IMG/VR virus record: IMGVR_UViG_3300042879_005480
Coordinates: 1-26,013 of that record
Direction: 5' to 3' (one strand)
Source: a virus
DNA length: 26,013 nucleotides
Position numbers and translations under genes: made by a program. The notes below the pieces were generated by a model, which was not told where the DNA came from, did no database searches, and saw only the letters and a program-made list of their open reading frames with translations. Of the stretch, positions 8,201-16,008 are shown piece after piece (position 1 is the stretch's first letter; each line of letters begins with the position of its first letter).

Positions 8201-8914
8201 ATGTACTGGAACAATCCACTGATATCAGCAACTGTGCAATCAGATATTGACCCAGTGATTTTGAGCCAACACAATGGCCGGCACTGTTTGTTTTATGATT
8301 CAGCAGTGCCCAATGAGCTGATTGAAAAAATTGACAGCTTGGACGGTATCTGCGCGGTGGCCAATCGTTGGCTAGACCATTTGGACAATATCACTGACCC
8401 AGGTGACAGAAACAAAGTAGCTAAAACAGTGAGAATAAATCTGTTTGTACATAGCCTCAAACAACATGGCAACGTAAAACCTATTTTGATTCACTACAAA
8501 GGGCAATACCCAATGACTCCGGCCAACGGCGGTACTAGATTTTTAGCAGCAGAGCGTTTGCCAGAATTCAATACTTGGCCTTGTTTTATTAGCACTGCTG
8601 TAAAATACAAACAGAAATTTCAACATCTCAAAGAAATCAAATCAATGGCTGCATTTGCCGAAGCATGCAAAGCTGATGCAAATACCAAGTTTTTATTGCG
8701 TTTGACTGACTCTGCGGCAGACCACGGACTAGACTGGTATGAGGTTGATCTACCAACTACTTTTGTACCCAATGACGATCTTTGTATCCAGTGGTTGCAA
8801 CAATATCAGCAGTCTCAACACTCAAATTTTCAATTTACCAAACAATGGTTTGATCAAGCAATTGATTGGACTACCTTGGGCCACCAGGCCGCCAAATCCA
8901 ACGGCCATTGTTGA
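8201..8914 (+). CDS. Phage hypothetical protein with ParB-like motif
   Basis: 237 aa. It lies between two minus-strand genes of one family and overlaps the downstream one by 61 nt. The segment VKPILIHYKGQYPMTPANGGTRFLAA has the layout of the ParB/Srx N-terminal fold (a substrate-binding strand followed by a G-x-x-R-x-x-A-A helix), but the family is not certain. No ribosome site is obvious before the ATG. Confidence 0.55.
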   Translation: MYWNNPLISATVQSDIDPVILSQHNGRHCLFYDSAVPNELIEKIDSLDGICAVANRWLDHLDNITDPGDRNKVAKTVRINLFVHSLKQHGNVKPILIHYKGQYPMTPANGGTRFLAAERLPEFNTWPCFISTAVKYKQKFQHLKEIKSMAAFAEACKADANTKFLLRLTDSAADHGLDWYEVDLPTTFVPNDDLCIQWLQQYQQSQHSNFQFTKQWFDQAIDWTTLGHQAAKSNGHC

Positions 8915-9924
8915 CGCATATTGCTCAACACTGTTTGATTGTGCGTGGCTGCTCGGTGACATCTTTGTTGTATAGTGTCAAATTGTTGTTGTTTGATTTT
9001 GTCAACTGTGTGAGCGCCAGCATACACAAAATCTACCAATTTGTCTCCATAGGCTGCGGTACGATTTTCAATAAGACTGTCATATTGGTGCGATACCAAA
9101 TCAGACAAAACATCAAAGCCCAGGCTTGTGAGCAGAGCCACAGTGTGTTTACCTGCATACACAATCCAGGGCACTGGCAAACACAAAGCGCGGAATATTT
9201 TTTCACTGAGCGCCACAGTGGTGTCTGAGCTGTAAGTTTCTGCCACTACATTGATCCAGGCACTAACATGCTGTTGTTCGTGATCCAAACTGTGATTTCG
9301 CCATGGCATTTGTTGGCTGAGATAATCAAAGCAAGGTTGGTATAGCGTTTGATACTGCGATTCCAATGAGTGCCATTGTTGGGTGAAATTGTTGATCAAA
9401 CCTGCTTTGCTGCCATTGTCACCATTCCACGACCAGCAGTTGAAATTGATGTAATCCAATTGGTCAGCCTGTGGCGTAAGACGACAACGATGCCATATTT
9501 CCAGCATCAACAACATGCGTTTGGTGTCTAGGCGATTCACACTGAAATTGAAACGGCGATCAGGTTTCCATGTGTTCAGTTGAGGTCTATGACTGTAGAT
9601 TCCAAAAAAACTCTGGGGCAGCCGGTACACAGTGTATTGCGTGGGCACACTTATCCAGTTGTCAGTGATAACCACTGTATTGGCGTCAAACGCATAAGGT
9701 ATGCTTGCTGTGTGGTCAGTTTTGCATGTGGCAAAATCATCTACCACACAAATGACCACGGTACGGTTGCCTCGGCGCCAGGTTTTGTTGTTGTCTGACA
9801 CACTGTGGTATCCCAAGGATTGCAGTTGACTTCTTACAAAATCTACAAAGGTATTTTCGTGCCAGATACAGTTGCTGGTTGCAAAAACTTCACTATTATA
9901 GATACTGTGATAAAGGTCAACCAT
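8854..9924 (-). CDS. Glycosyltransferase-like phage protein, copy B
   Basis: 356 aa from the internal Met at 9924 (MVDLYHSIYNSEVF). A longer frame reaches 10017, but that extension is Cys/Phe-rich and unlike the rest, so I prefer the shorter start. The C-terminal block VALSEKIFRALCLPVPWIVYAG…LLTSLGFDVLSDLVSHQYDS matches the EK…P…LGFD…D-L-V…YD pattern of the 7239-8177 protein, so the two look like diverged paralogues. Function inferred as for copy A. Convergent with the 8201 gene. Confidence 0.55.
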   Translation of the reverse strand: MVDLYHSIYNSEVFATSNCIWHENTFVDFVRSQLQSLGYHSVSDNNKTWRRGNRTVVICVVDDFATCKTDHTASIPYAFDANTVVITDNWISVPTQYTVYRLPQSFFGIYSHRPQLNTWKPDRRFNFSVNRLDTKRMLLMLEIWHRCRLTPQADQLDYINFNCWSWNGDNGSKAGLINNFTQQWHSLESQYQTLYQPCFDYLSQQMPWRNHSLDHEQQHVSAWINVVAETYSSDTTVALSEKIFRALCLPVPWIVYAGKHTVALLTSLGFDVLSDLVSHQYDSLIENRTAAYGDKLVDFVYAGAHTVDKIKQQQFDTIQQRCHRAATHNQTVLSNMRQQWPLDLAAWWPKVVQSIA

Positions 9925-9999
9925 GTTGTTACTTATAAACCACAACAGATCCTGGAAAAATAGTGCAAAAAGTGTGTGTTTTTTACAACAATTTTTTGG

Positions 10000-10028
10000 T
10001 TGACCAAATTTTCCCAAAATGCTATAAT
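10000..10028 (+). promoter_or_regulatory. Strong sigma70 promoter for the GIY-YIG gene
   Basis: TTGACC (10000-10005), 17-nt spacer, TATAAT (10023-10028). The first ATG is at 10035, about where transcription should start, so the mRNA may be leaderless. Confidence 0.7.
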
Positions 10029-10034
10029 AATGGC

Positions 10035-10361
10035 ATGATGAGAAAGAAGCGTTCGGATCGCAACCACATTGTGTATGTGATTCAAATTGGTTTTGAATCC
10101 TATATTGGTATCACAGCCAAGACTCAGCGCACTGTGAACATGAGCCTGCGCTCGCGTATCAACAAGCATATCTATCGTGCTCGCACCGAAGACAAGAGCT
10201 GGCGTCTGTATGAAGCCATTCGTGCAGCCGGTGAGGGTGCTGTGAACTATGCCATCGTTGAAATTGTGCGTGGCAAAAATGTTGCTCACCGGTTGGAGCG
10301 CGAGCTGATTCGCGAGTATCAGCCTGCACTGAACACTGACGTTCGCGTGGCAGCGGCTTGA
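10035..10361 (+). CDS. GIY-YIG nuclease-like protein
   Basis: 108 aa, beginning at the MM at 10035/10038 just after the promoter. [17 protein letters not shown] carries the paired motifs (VYV replacing GIY at ~13-15, YIG at 23-25). A later Arg-containing helix ([13 protein letters not shown]) and [16 protein letters not shown] supply the conserved Arg and Glu of the family. GIY-YIG domains cut DNA and occur as homing or repair nucleases and as small phage proteins. No extra DNA-binding module is present, and no neighbouring intron is apparent. Confidence 0.75.
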   Translation: MMRKKRSDRNHIVYVIQIGFESYIGITAKTQRTVNMSLRSRINKHIYRARTEDKSWRLYEAIRAAGEGAVNYAIVEIVRGKNVAHRLERELIREYQPALNTDVRVAAA

Positions 10362-10386
10362 CCCAAAATTCAGCCGCTGCTATAAT
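10358..10386 (+). promoter_or_regulatory. Sigma70 promoter for the 10413 gene
   Basis: TTGACC (10358-10363) overlaps the TGA stop of the GIY-YIG gene; 17-nt spacer; TATAAT (10381-10386). The -35/-10 sequences and spacing match the promoter at 10000-10028. Unlike that promoter, this one is followed by a ribosome site (AAGGAG, 10401-10406). Confidence 0.7.
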
Positions 10387-10412
10387 ACTGACATCGCAAC
10401 AAGGAGCCAACA

Positions 10413-10727
10413 ATGTCCAAACTGTTGATCACCACCCAAGTTTACGAAAACTACGCCTGGAACGAAGATGGTTCCATCGGCACCGGCGACAACGCCTACT
10501 GGAAGCCCAAGGGCGGTTCGGACTACGTGATCCGCAACATTGACGTCAACCGTGCTCAAGAGCTGGCTAACAAGGCTACCCTGGAATTAGAACAGGCTTC
10601 GGACTATTTCACTGAAACGGTGATTGGCTGGGAAGTGGTTGAGGACGATTACCTCACTGAGTTTGAGCGTGATCAGCTGGAGTTTGAAGGTAAGATTGTT
10701 TACCCTGTGAAAGAACTTTGTGTATAA
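10413..10727 (+). CDS. Conserved phage hypothetical protein
   Basis: 104 aa, AAGGAG 6 nt upstream. Sequence MSKLLITTQVYENYAWNEDG with a Gly/Lys-rich loop (YWKPKGGSDYVI) resembles a short protein frequently found in phages and metagenomic contigs, recalled rather than searched. A C-terminal acidic helix (DDYLTEFERDQLEFEGK) is visible. No function known to me. It begins the small-gene cassette. Confidence 0.75.
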   Translation: MSKLLITTQVYENYAWNEDGSIGTGDNAYWKPKGGSDYVIRNIDVNRAQELANKATLELEQASDYFTETVIGWEVVEDDYLTEFERDQLEFEGKIVYPVKELCV

Positions 10728-10737
10728 GGAGCAAATG

Positions 10738-10989
10738 ATGCTGATTGACTATACTAGCAAGCCTCAAGAGTTTGAAGGCAATCTCTACGACCAACGCCAC
10801 GGTGGTCCGTTTGATCGCGGCGCTGCAGACAGCTACTACCATCGTGGCTATCACCCCCACTACTTTCGGGGTGACACTTTCACTTCGGAGATGGTGACCT
10901 TGGGGGAAATGACTGCTGAGGAAATCACTGCCTACACCGCAGGCTATCGCTACAACGAACAACATGGTGACAAGAAGCAATGGTATTGA
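10738..10989 (+). CDS. Conserved phage hypothetical protein (RHGGPFDRG motif)
   Basis: 83 aa. AAGGAG (10726-10731) is 6 nt before the second ATG at 10738 and only 3 nt before the first at 10735, so 10738 is preferred. The motif YDQRHGGPFDRGAADSYY followed by HPHYFRG and an EEITAYTAGY helix is a pattern I have seen in many phage small proteins. Function unknown. Confidence 0.75.
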   Translation: MLIDYTSKPQEFEGNLYDQRHGGPFDRGAADSYYHRGYHPHYFRGDTFTSEMVTLGEMTAEEITAYTAGYRYNEQHGDKKQWY

Positions 10990-10992
10990 ACT

Positions 10993-11136
10993 ATGAAACA
11001 GGCAATTGATAGAATAACTGGTAATGTTGTCACCGTTCTCCGTGAGGCTAACACTCTGGGCAGCCGGTGTGTAGTGATTCGTCATCCCAACGGCTCTGAA
11101 CAAATTCAATTTCGATCCTTGTTGATTGGACTGTAA
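10993..11136 (+). CDS. Very small phage protein
   Basis: 47 aa starting MKQAIDRITGNVVTVLREAN. It fills the gap between the 10738 and 11138 genes with no extra intergenic space. Alternating hydrophobic strands (VVTVL, CVVIRHP, QIQFRSLLI) suggest a small beta domain. No strong ribosome site; probably translated by coupling. Confidence 0.5.
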   Translation: MKQAIDRITGNVVTVLREANTLGSRCVVIRHPNGSEQIQFRSLLIGL

Positions 11137-11137
11137 A

Positions 11138-11371
11138 ATGAACGAACGAATTCAAGAACTTATCAAACAGGCTTCCTATAACATTATAGAGACCAACGGT
11201 GCTCCAATTATTTCCAATGAATTTAATAAGGAAAAGTTCGCCGAGTTGATTGTGCGGGAATGTGCCAAAGTATGTAAAGCACAGTCAACATATGATCCTA
11301 TTGTGTTGCCCTACAAACCATCTGAACAGTTTGAAAAAGCAATCCTAGAACATTTCGGAGTTGAAGAATGA
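11138..11371 (+). CDS. Small phage protein, FAELIVREC family, copy 1
   Basis: 77 aa starting MNERIQELIKQA. The start at 11138 is chosen by comparison with the copy at 11594, which begins identically. The centre carries KFAELIVRECAKV, and the protein ends HFGVEE. The family is helical, with no catalytic motif visible. Related copies at 11594 and, more distantly, 19266. Confidence 0.75.
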   Translation: MNERIQELIKQASYNIIETNGAPIISNEFNKEKFAELIVRECAKVCKAQSTYDPIVLPYKPSEQFEKAILEHFGVEE

Positions 11372-11592
11372 ACAGGGTTAGCGAATCTACTAAGCATAAA
11401 ATCCTTGATGTTGTACTCGAGTTGGCTACGGAACGCTATCCAAATGCTCGCGGACACCTAGGATTGATGCAAAAAATTGCCCTTGATGACTTTGGAATCA
11501 GGATTACCAAGGATCGTCATAGTTACTGGAACAATGGTATCATAAAAGACGAAAAAAAATTTATGATGTTTTTGTTGATCCACGGAGGTTGA
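11368..11592 (+). CDS. Small phage hypothetical protein
   Basis: 74 aa, starting by ATGA overlap with the copy-1 gene. Residues look like a helix-turn-helix-sized alpha domain (HKILDVVLELATERYPNARG) followed by a basic tail. It sits between the two FAELIVREC paralogues. No function recognised. Confidence 0.6.
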   Translation: MNRVSESTKHKILDVVLELATERYPNARGHLGLMQKIALDDFGIRITKDRHSYWNNGIIKDEKKFMMFLLIHGG

Positions 11593-11593
11593 T

Positions 11594-11809
11594 ATGAACG
11601 AACGAATTCGAGAACTTGCTGACCAAATTTGGGCAGAGGAATATTGGGATAACCCCAATACCGATAAACTTTTGCCAGCGCAGTTAGAAAAGTTCGCCGA
11701 GTTGATTGTTCGGGAATGTGGCGTAGCATTGAGTCCTATGTTGCGTGATATGATCAGCCGTGGCCAAGCATACGATTTAATTAAACAACATTTCGGAGTT
11801 GAAACATGA
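11594..11809 (+). CDS. Small phage protein, FAELIVREC family, copy 2
   Basis: 71 aa starting MNERIRELADQIW, ending HFGVET. DNA identity with copy 1 is very high over the first ~25 bases and over ~33 bases coding KFAELIVREC, while the middle differs, so this is a fairly recent tandem duplication with divergence between conserved blocks. Ribosome site GGAGG (11584-11588). Confidence 0.75.
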   Translation: MNERIRELADQIWAEEYWDNPNTDKLLPAQLEKFAELIVRECGVALSPMLRDMISRGQAYDLIKQHFGVET

Positions 11810-11982
11810 GAGATCGATTTGTAGCATGGCTTGAGCGCAATCGCCGCGCTGTTGGATACACCGCTGGTGGCCTCAATGTGCTGGCTGGTGTGAATTATCT
11901 ATTTCAAGGCCAGACTGGCATGGGCTTGCTTTGGCTGGGCATAGGCATCATGCTGGTGTTGGACACCTGGGAATTTCGATAA
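11806..11982 (+). CDS. Small membrane protein
   Basis: 58 aa, not in the longer-frame list; start overlaps the previous stop by ATGA. A basic N-terminus (MRDRFVAWLERNRR) is followed by a hydrophobic Gly-rich stretch ending LLWLGIGIMLVLD, consistent with one or two membrane helices and a cytoplasmic N-terminus. The next gene starts inside its stop (TAATG). Confidence 0.6.
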   Translation: MRDRFVAWLERNRRAVGYTAGGLNVLAGVNYLFQGQTGMGLLWLGIGIMLVLDTWEFR

Positions 11983-12179
11983 TGCCCGAAGATCGTCCAG
12001 TGATTGGCTACACCCTGGAGCCAATCTATCGTGCTCCCCCGGGCACCATCACCACCCGGGCGTTTATCCTGTGTGCCAGCTGCAACGCAGCCATTGACAG
12101 CTCAGGCGGCCCGCGCTATAATGCGGTGTGCCTCAAATGCATTGAACAATTAGACTTGATCAATCGGTTGAAATTATGA
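11982..12179 (+). CDS. Small zinc-ribbon-like protein
   Basis: 65 aa starting MPEDRPVIGYTLEP. It has two Cys pairs, CASC and CLKC, separated by about 20 residues, the spacing of a zinc ribbon. The start at 11982 gives a one-base overlap with the upstream stop. Function unknown; such ribbons often bind nucleic acid or stabilise small phage proteins. Confidence 0.6.
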   Translation: MPEDRPVIGYTLEPIYRAPPGTITTRAFILCASCNAAIDSSGGPRYNAVCLKCIEQLDLINRLKL

Positions 12180-12445
12180 ACCAAGAAATCGAACTCACAC
12201 CCGAAGGCGGCCGGTATTACAGGGCCATGGCTTTTCACTGGCTAATTGTGTCAGTGTTTATCTTGCCTGTGGCAGCGGCACTGATCATTGCTGTTATAAA
12301 TCCTTTTTGGTTTCGCAGTGCAATGTTTGAGTGGGTGGAACGTGGTGTGAATCGACTGAGCCGCTGGCGCAATTATCAAAAGTATCGTATCTATCTGGGC
12401 TGTGATCCACGCATGTGGCACACCCTGCGTGGCGATTTACAATGA
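12176..12445 (+). CDS. Small membrane protein
   Basis: 89 aa. One clear hydrophobic segment (residues ~18-42, HWLIVSVFILPVAAALIIAV) is followed by a basic aromatic tail, suggesting a single-pass or hairpin inner-membrane protein. ATGA overlaps at both ends place it in the same transcription unit. Confidence 0.65.
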   Translation: MNQEIELTPEGGRYYRAMAFHWLIVSVFILPVAAALIIAVINPFWFRSAMFEWVERGVNRLSRWRNYQKYRIYLGCDPRMWHTLRGDLQ

Positions 12446-12777
12446 CCGACCGATACATACACGATGGTCGAGTAGCCGTGTTGATCAGCCCGGGTTTTGG
12501 TGCTGGCTGGAGCACTTGGTCTCGCAGCGAATACGGCGATGCTGTATTGTTTGATCCTTGGATTGTGGATATCTTGCTCAGTGACAAATACGACCGAAAA
12601 GAAAAGATAGATCGTATCTATGCCCACTGTGCTATAAAATATCCTGACATGTACATGGGCGGGGCGAGTGATCTTACTGTCGAATGGGTTCCCCAAGGCA
12701 CACTGTTTCGCGTCACTGAATACGACGGCAGTGAACTCATTGAACTAAAAGAAGCCGACGACTGGATCCTGGCATGA
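12442..12777 (+). CDS. Conserved phage hypothetical protein
   Basis: 111 aa starting MTDRYIHDGRVAVLISPGFG; this start overlaps the previous stop (ATGA) and fits the conserved N-terminus of a family often seen in phages. Contains GAGWSTW and LFDPWIVDILL motifs. No catalytic residues identified. Confidence 0.7.
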   Translation: MTDRYIHDGRVAVLISPGFGAGWSTWSRSEYGDAVLFDPWIVDILLSDKYDRKEKIDRIYAHCAIKYPDMYMGGASDLTVEWVPQGTLFRVTEYDGSELIELKEADDWILA

Positions 12778-13052
12778 TAGAGATCAATTTTGAACTGCAG
12801 CATCCAGGCTGGTTCAACAGATTCCGTGTGATAGGCAGTCGTCATGGCGCAACACCTGTGCCAAACAAACACTGGGAAGTTGAACTGACCAAAACTGACT
12901 CTCTAATAAAAATGTCCTTGAGCTGGCGCAGGCGTCAAGATCATGCTGGCATCGCTGTAGAACTAGCATTGGTGGGTTGGTGTGTGTCTGTGCATTTGTA
13001 TGACAATCGCCATTGGGATTACGCTGCTCAAAATTGGGAGAAATTGAAATGA
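12774..13052 (+). CDS. Phage hypothetical protein
   Basis: 92 aa, start overlapping the previous stop. It looks like a beta-sandwich-sized domain with alternating strands (INFELQHPGW, KMSLSWRRR, VELALVGWCVSVHLYDNR). No known function. Confidence 0.65.
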   Translation: MIEINFELQHPGWFNRFRVIGSRHGATPVPNKHWEVELTKTDSLIKMSLSWRRRQDHAGIAVELALVGWCVSVHLYDNRHWDYAAQNWEKLK

Positions 13053-13309
13053 ATACCAAATTCCAACAACTGAGTTTGATGGCTGGGGGCAGTCATTATC
13101 CCACTATCAATCCTGATCTACAGCAGCGATTTGGACAAAGCATTGTGCTGCACATTGTTGGTCAAATTGAAGCCGAAACTGTGCGAGCGCTTGAGCAAAA
13201 TCAAACACATGTGGCCACTACTTTGCAGGCATTGGCACTGCAGATATTGCAAAGTTTTGACATGCCGTACCATACCCACAGTTCTACCAAGCACCATGAG
13301 ACGTTGTAA
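13049..13309 (+). CDS. Phage hypothetical protein
   Basis: 86 aa starting MNTKFQQLSLMAGG. The start at 13049 overlaps the upstream stop by ATGA and follows GGGAGAAATTGAA. The C-terminal half has long aliphatic helices. It is the last gene before the terminator at 13353. Confidence 0.65.
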   Translation: MNTKFQQLSLMAGGSHYPTINPDLQQRFGQSIVLHIVGQIEAETVRALEQNQTHVATTLQALALQILQSFDMPYHTHSSTKHHETL

Positions 13310-13352
13310 TCTGCCAAACATCTTGTAGATCGCACACAAAATGTAATCAATG

Positions 13353-13375
13353 CGGGGTGGCTACCCCTTTTTTTT
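13353..13375 (+). terminator. Rho-independent terminator closing the small-gene cassette
   Basis: GGGGT-GGCT-ACCCC stem-loop followed by eight T residues, 44 nt after the 13049 gene. Confidence 0.85.
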
Positions 13376-13416
13376 ATGGCAGTCTCTAGCTAAATACAGC
13401 TAAAGGACTGTGAACA

Positions 13417-14679
13417 ATGGCTGCCTATGAAATTTCCAGTGGAAATATTACTTTTGAAGTGCTCGATGCAGGGGCAACTATCAATCTCACTCCTGGAGTA
13501 TCCGGTGCAAACATCATCACAGCAATTACCGGTAATATTGTAGCCAAAAACTTCTTGTTTGCCAACGGTGTTCCGGTGAGTTCTGGCACTGGCACACAAG
13601 GCGCAACAGGCACGCAAGGCGCAACAGGCGCCCAGGGCGCCACAGGTGCGCAGGGCATACAAGGAAGGCAAGGCACCACTGGCTCACAGGGCATCACGGG
13701 CACACAAGGCACCACAGGTGCGCAGGGAGCCACAGGCACCCAAGGCACTCTGGGCACCCAAGGTGTTCAGGGTACACAAGGCATAACTGGCTCACAGGGC
13801 AACACTGGCACCCAAGGTAACACTGGAACTCAAGGCGGTACTGGCACTCAAGGTACCACTGGTGCTCAAGGTGTTCAGGGTATTCAAGGAATAACTGGCT
13901 CACAAGGTGCCACCGGAACGCAAGGCACTACGGGTGCTCAGGGCACACAAGGCACTCAAGGTGTTGGTGGCGCTCAGGGTAACACGGGCACACAAGGAAC
14001 TACTGGTACCGGAACCCAGGGCGCTACAGGAGCACAAGGCCTAGTGGGTGCACAAGGTACTTCGGGCACCCAGGGCATACAAGGCACCCAAGGCACCCAG
14101 GGCATACAAGGCATAACTGGTGTGCAAGGAGTATCAGGACCTCAAACGCAGATCAACGCAACTGCTGTGACCACAGGCACGTTTTATCCTGTGTTTGTGG
14201 CAGCAGCAGGTTCTAATCAAACTGCAAGTGTGCGTACCGCTGCATCAGCATTCAGTTATGATGCTGCTACCAACGTGCTAAATGTGACCACAGTACAAGC
14301 ACAATATGCTGACTTGGCCGAACAGTTCACGGCTGATGCTGTGTATGAACCAGGCACAGTGGTGGTGTTTGATGGCACAGAAGAAGTTACCATTGCAACC
14401 AGGGTTGCAGATACCAAAGTGGCTGGCGTAATCAGTGCCCAGCCCAGCTATTTGATGAACGCATACATCATAACCAAACACACTGCTACCGTGGCTCTGC
14501 AGGGCAGAGTACCTGTGAAAATAATTGGACCAGTGAGAAAAGGCGATCTTTTGGTCAGCGCTGCCAACGGGCATGCACAGGCCATGGTCAATCCTCCAGT
14601 GGGATCAATAATTGGTAAAAGTTTGCAGAATTTCGATGGCGATTTTGGCACAATCGAAATGGTTGTTGGTCGCGACTAA
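13417..14679 (+). CDS. Collagen-like fibre protein
   Basis: 420 aa. Residues 1-55 form a small N-terminal domain (ITFEVLDAGATINLTPG…). Residues about 56-241 are roughly 60 Gly-x-y triplets, mostly GTQ, GAQ and GTT, as in phage collagen-like fibres. Residues ~242-420 form a C-terminal domain with ADLAEQFTADAVYEPGTVVV, VAGVISAQPSYLMN, GRVPVKIIGPVRKGDLLVSA and GSIIGKSL, a layout common to phage tail-fibre heads. It probably trimerises and serves as a receptor-binding or decorating fibre. AAAGGA lies upstream of the ATG; the terminator at 13353 isolates it from the preceding operon. Confidence 0.8.
   Translation: MAAYEISSGNITFEVLDAGATINLTPGVSGANIITAITGNIVAKNFLFANGVPVSSGTGTQGATGTQGATGAQGATGAQGIQGRQGTTGSQGITGTQGTTGAQGATGTQGTLGTQGVQGTQGITGSQGNTGTQGNTGTQGGTGTQGTTGAQGVQGIQGITGSQGATGTQGTTGAQGTQGTQGVGGAQGNTGTQGTTGTGTQGATGAQGLVGAQGTSGTQGIQGTQGTQGIQGITGVQGVSGPQTQINATAVTTGTFYPVFVAAAGSNQTASVRTAASAFSYDAATNVLNVTTVQAQYADLAEQFTADAVYEPGTVVVFDGTEEVTIATRVADTKVAGVISAQPSYLMNAYIITKHTATVALQGRVPVKIIGPVRKGDLLVSAANGHAQAMVNPPVGSIIGKSLQNFDGDFGTIEMVVGRD
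13586..14142. repeat. Triplet-protein coding tandem repeats of the fibre gene
   Basis: Degenerate 9-nt units (consensus GGCACHCAA and GGYRCMACW variants) encode the Gly-x-y run. Their similarity favours slippage and length change between phages. They also create long spurious Pro/Cys-rich frames on the other strand. Confidence 0.8.
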
Positions 14680-14707
14680 ATTCAATTTCCGCTAAAATAC
14701 ACTCATT

Positions 14708-14782
14708 GGGCTTGTAGCTTAATGGTAAAGCAGTCGACTCATAATCGATCGAGTGGGGGTTCAATTCCCTCCGGGCCCACCA
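14708..14782 (+). tRNA. tRNA-Met (CAU) or Ile-lysidine type
   Basis: Acceptor GGGCTTG pairs with CGGGCCC, D-arm GCTT, anticodon arm GTCGA/TCGAT with loop CTCATAA (CAU), T-loop TTCAATT, encoded CCA. Pair 1-72 is G-C, so it is not an initiator. CAU could be elongator Met or Ile2 if lysidinylated. Confidence 0.9.
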
Positions 14783-14783
14783 A

Positions 14784-14789
14784 TATAAT
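14784..14789 (+). promoter_or_regulatory. Perfect -10 box before the GGQ gene
   Basis: TATAAT directly after the tRNA CCA end and 6 nt before the ATG at 14796. No good -35 is visible. There is no Shine-Dalgarno sequence, so translation may be leaderless or coupled to processing of the tRNA. Confidence 0.45.
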
Positions 14790-14795
14790 ACAGTT

Positions 14796-15170
14796 ATGAA
14801 AGTCACCGAAGATCAGTTTCGTTTTGAATGGTTCTCTGGCACAGGCAAGGGAGGACAGCATCGCAATAAGCATCAAAATTGTTGCCGCTGTATCCACGAA
14901 CCCACCGGAATTACTGCCAACGGAACCAACAGTCGCAGTCGCGAAGACAATCGTGCTGCTGCCTATGCCACTTGTCGCAGCCGTGTGATGGCGCACTTTC
15001 ATCGCGACACACCACGATATCAAGCTGGTTCAGAGCGTATTCGGACCTATCACGAACCTGACAATCGTGTGACAGATCATGCTTCGGGACTGATAGATTC
15101 CTGGACCAATGTCATAATCAAAAATGACATTGAGCCAATGATACTGGCAAGAGCTCGGGCAGTTAGATAA
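14796..15170 (+). CDS. GGQ-domain release-factor-like protein
   Basis: 124 aa. The sequence FSGTGKGGQHRNKHQNCC carries the GGQ motif (residues 19-21) that triggers peptidyl-tRNA hydrolysis. Later, RTYHEPDNRVTDHASGLI matches the conserved RVTDHR region after GGQ in class I release factors. The stop-codon recognition domains are absent, so this is a minimal rescue-type protein (ArfB/YaeJ-like or RF remnant). ArfB would have a C-terminal basic tail; here the end is moderately basic (ARARAVR). It lies between two tRNA genes and some 4 kb from the tmRNA gene. Confidence 0.82.
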   Translation: MKVTEDQFRFEWFSGTGKGGQHRNKHQNCCRCIHEPTGITANGTNSRSREDNRAAAYATCRSRVMAHFHRDTPRYQAGSERIRTYHEPDNRVTDHASGLIDSWTNVIIKNDIEPMILARARAVR

Positions 15171-15177
15171 AATTTTT

Positions 15178-15252
15178 CTGGCGTTAGTATAATGGATAAT
15201 ACAAAGAGCTTCTACCTCTTGAATGTGGGTTCGATTCCTGCACGCCGGACCA
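15178..15252 (+). tRNA. tRNA-Arg (UCU)
   Basis: Acceptor CTGGCGT/ACGCCGG, anticodon stem AAGAG/CTCTT with loop CTTCTAC (UCU), T-loop TTCGATT, discriminator A and CCA. Followed at once by a ribosome site for the next CDS. Confidence 0.9.
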
Positions 15253-15261
15253 AGGATTAAT

Positions 15262-15450
15262 ATGGCTGACCAAGTATTCACCGATACTAATAATTCTATC
15301 ACTTTGAACGCCGCACAAGACGAAATGCTGCGCATCACAGCCGATGGATTCTATGTTCGTGGTCAACGTGTGCCAGTAGACGATAAAGAAGCCCAAACAG
15401 TTTACCTTGCTTTCAAACAATGGCTGGCTTGGGCCAACTTACAAAGATGA
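15262..15450 (+). CDS. Small phage protein
   Basis: 62 aa starting MADQVFTDTNNSI; AAGGATTA overlaps the 3' end of tRNA-Arg. Mostly beta-then-helix (YVRGQRVPVDDKEAQTVYLAFKQWL). It is coupled to the next gene by ATGA. No function recognised. Confidence 0.65.
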   Translation: MADQVFTDTNNSITLNAAQDEMLRITADGFYVRGQRVPVDDKEAQTVYLAFKQWLAWANLQR

Positions 15451-16007
15451 ATCGCAGTCCAGAACGCAATACCTTTCAGCTCAAAAACTATCTTGAACGC
15501 TGCGAAGCCGACGGCAAAGAGCCCAGGGCCGACTACATTGAAATATACCGACAGGCCGACTATCGAGATATGGAAAATGACGCCAATGCCCAATGGAAGA
15601 AAAACAATTTAGAATATGATTTGCGCAGTACCAAGTGGATCTGTGACAAGGCCAAAGCTCGCGAAGAATATGCACAAAACATCTATGCTGCTCTGTGCAA
15701 TCAAGACTGGCAGCGCAACGATGTATGGCCTCTGCTCAAAGGTGAAACTTACTCTTGTTCGTGGCGCTATGCTGGCGGTATTGTGGCTGACATGCGAGAA
15801 GAGGGCGACTATATAGATTGGTACTGCTCGGGCATTCGAGGTGGTGCCAGCGAAGACGAACTGGCGGCCATGGATCCTGATCAACGGGTGAAATATCAGT
15901 GGATGCAAGACCACTTTGTGGGCGAAGGCAAAGTCACTGACGAAGTTCGTGAGGATTTTTTCAAGCTGGGCTGGATACCAGTGCAGGACCAATCACAGGA
16001 TACTTGA
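15447..16007 (+). CDS. Conserved phage hypothetical protein
   Basis: 186 aa starting MNRSPERNTFQLKNYLERCE; the ATGA overlap and a conserved N-terminus decide the start. The body contains YDLRSTKWICDKAKAREEYAQN and the aromatic block SCSWRYAGGIVADMREEGDYIDWYCSGI. I have seen this family in phage metagenomes but know no function. The next gene starts 1 nt downstream. Confidence 0.75.
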   Translation: MNRSPERNTFQLKNYLERCEADGKEPRADYIEIYRQADYRDMENDANAQWKKNNLEYDLRSTKWICDKAKAREEYAQNIYAALCNQDWQRNDVWPLLKGETYSCSWRYAGGIVADMREEGDYIDWYCSGIRGGASEDELAAMDPDQRVKYQWMQDHFVGEGKVTDEVREDFFKLGWIPVQDQSQDT

Positions 16008-16008
16008 T

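Noticed and set aside
13425-13903. Pro/Cys/Val-rich minus-strand frames
   Set aside because: They are shadows of the Gly-x-y coding repeats of the fibre gene.
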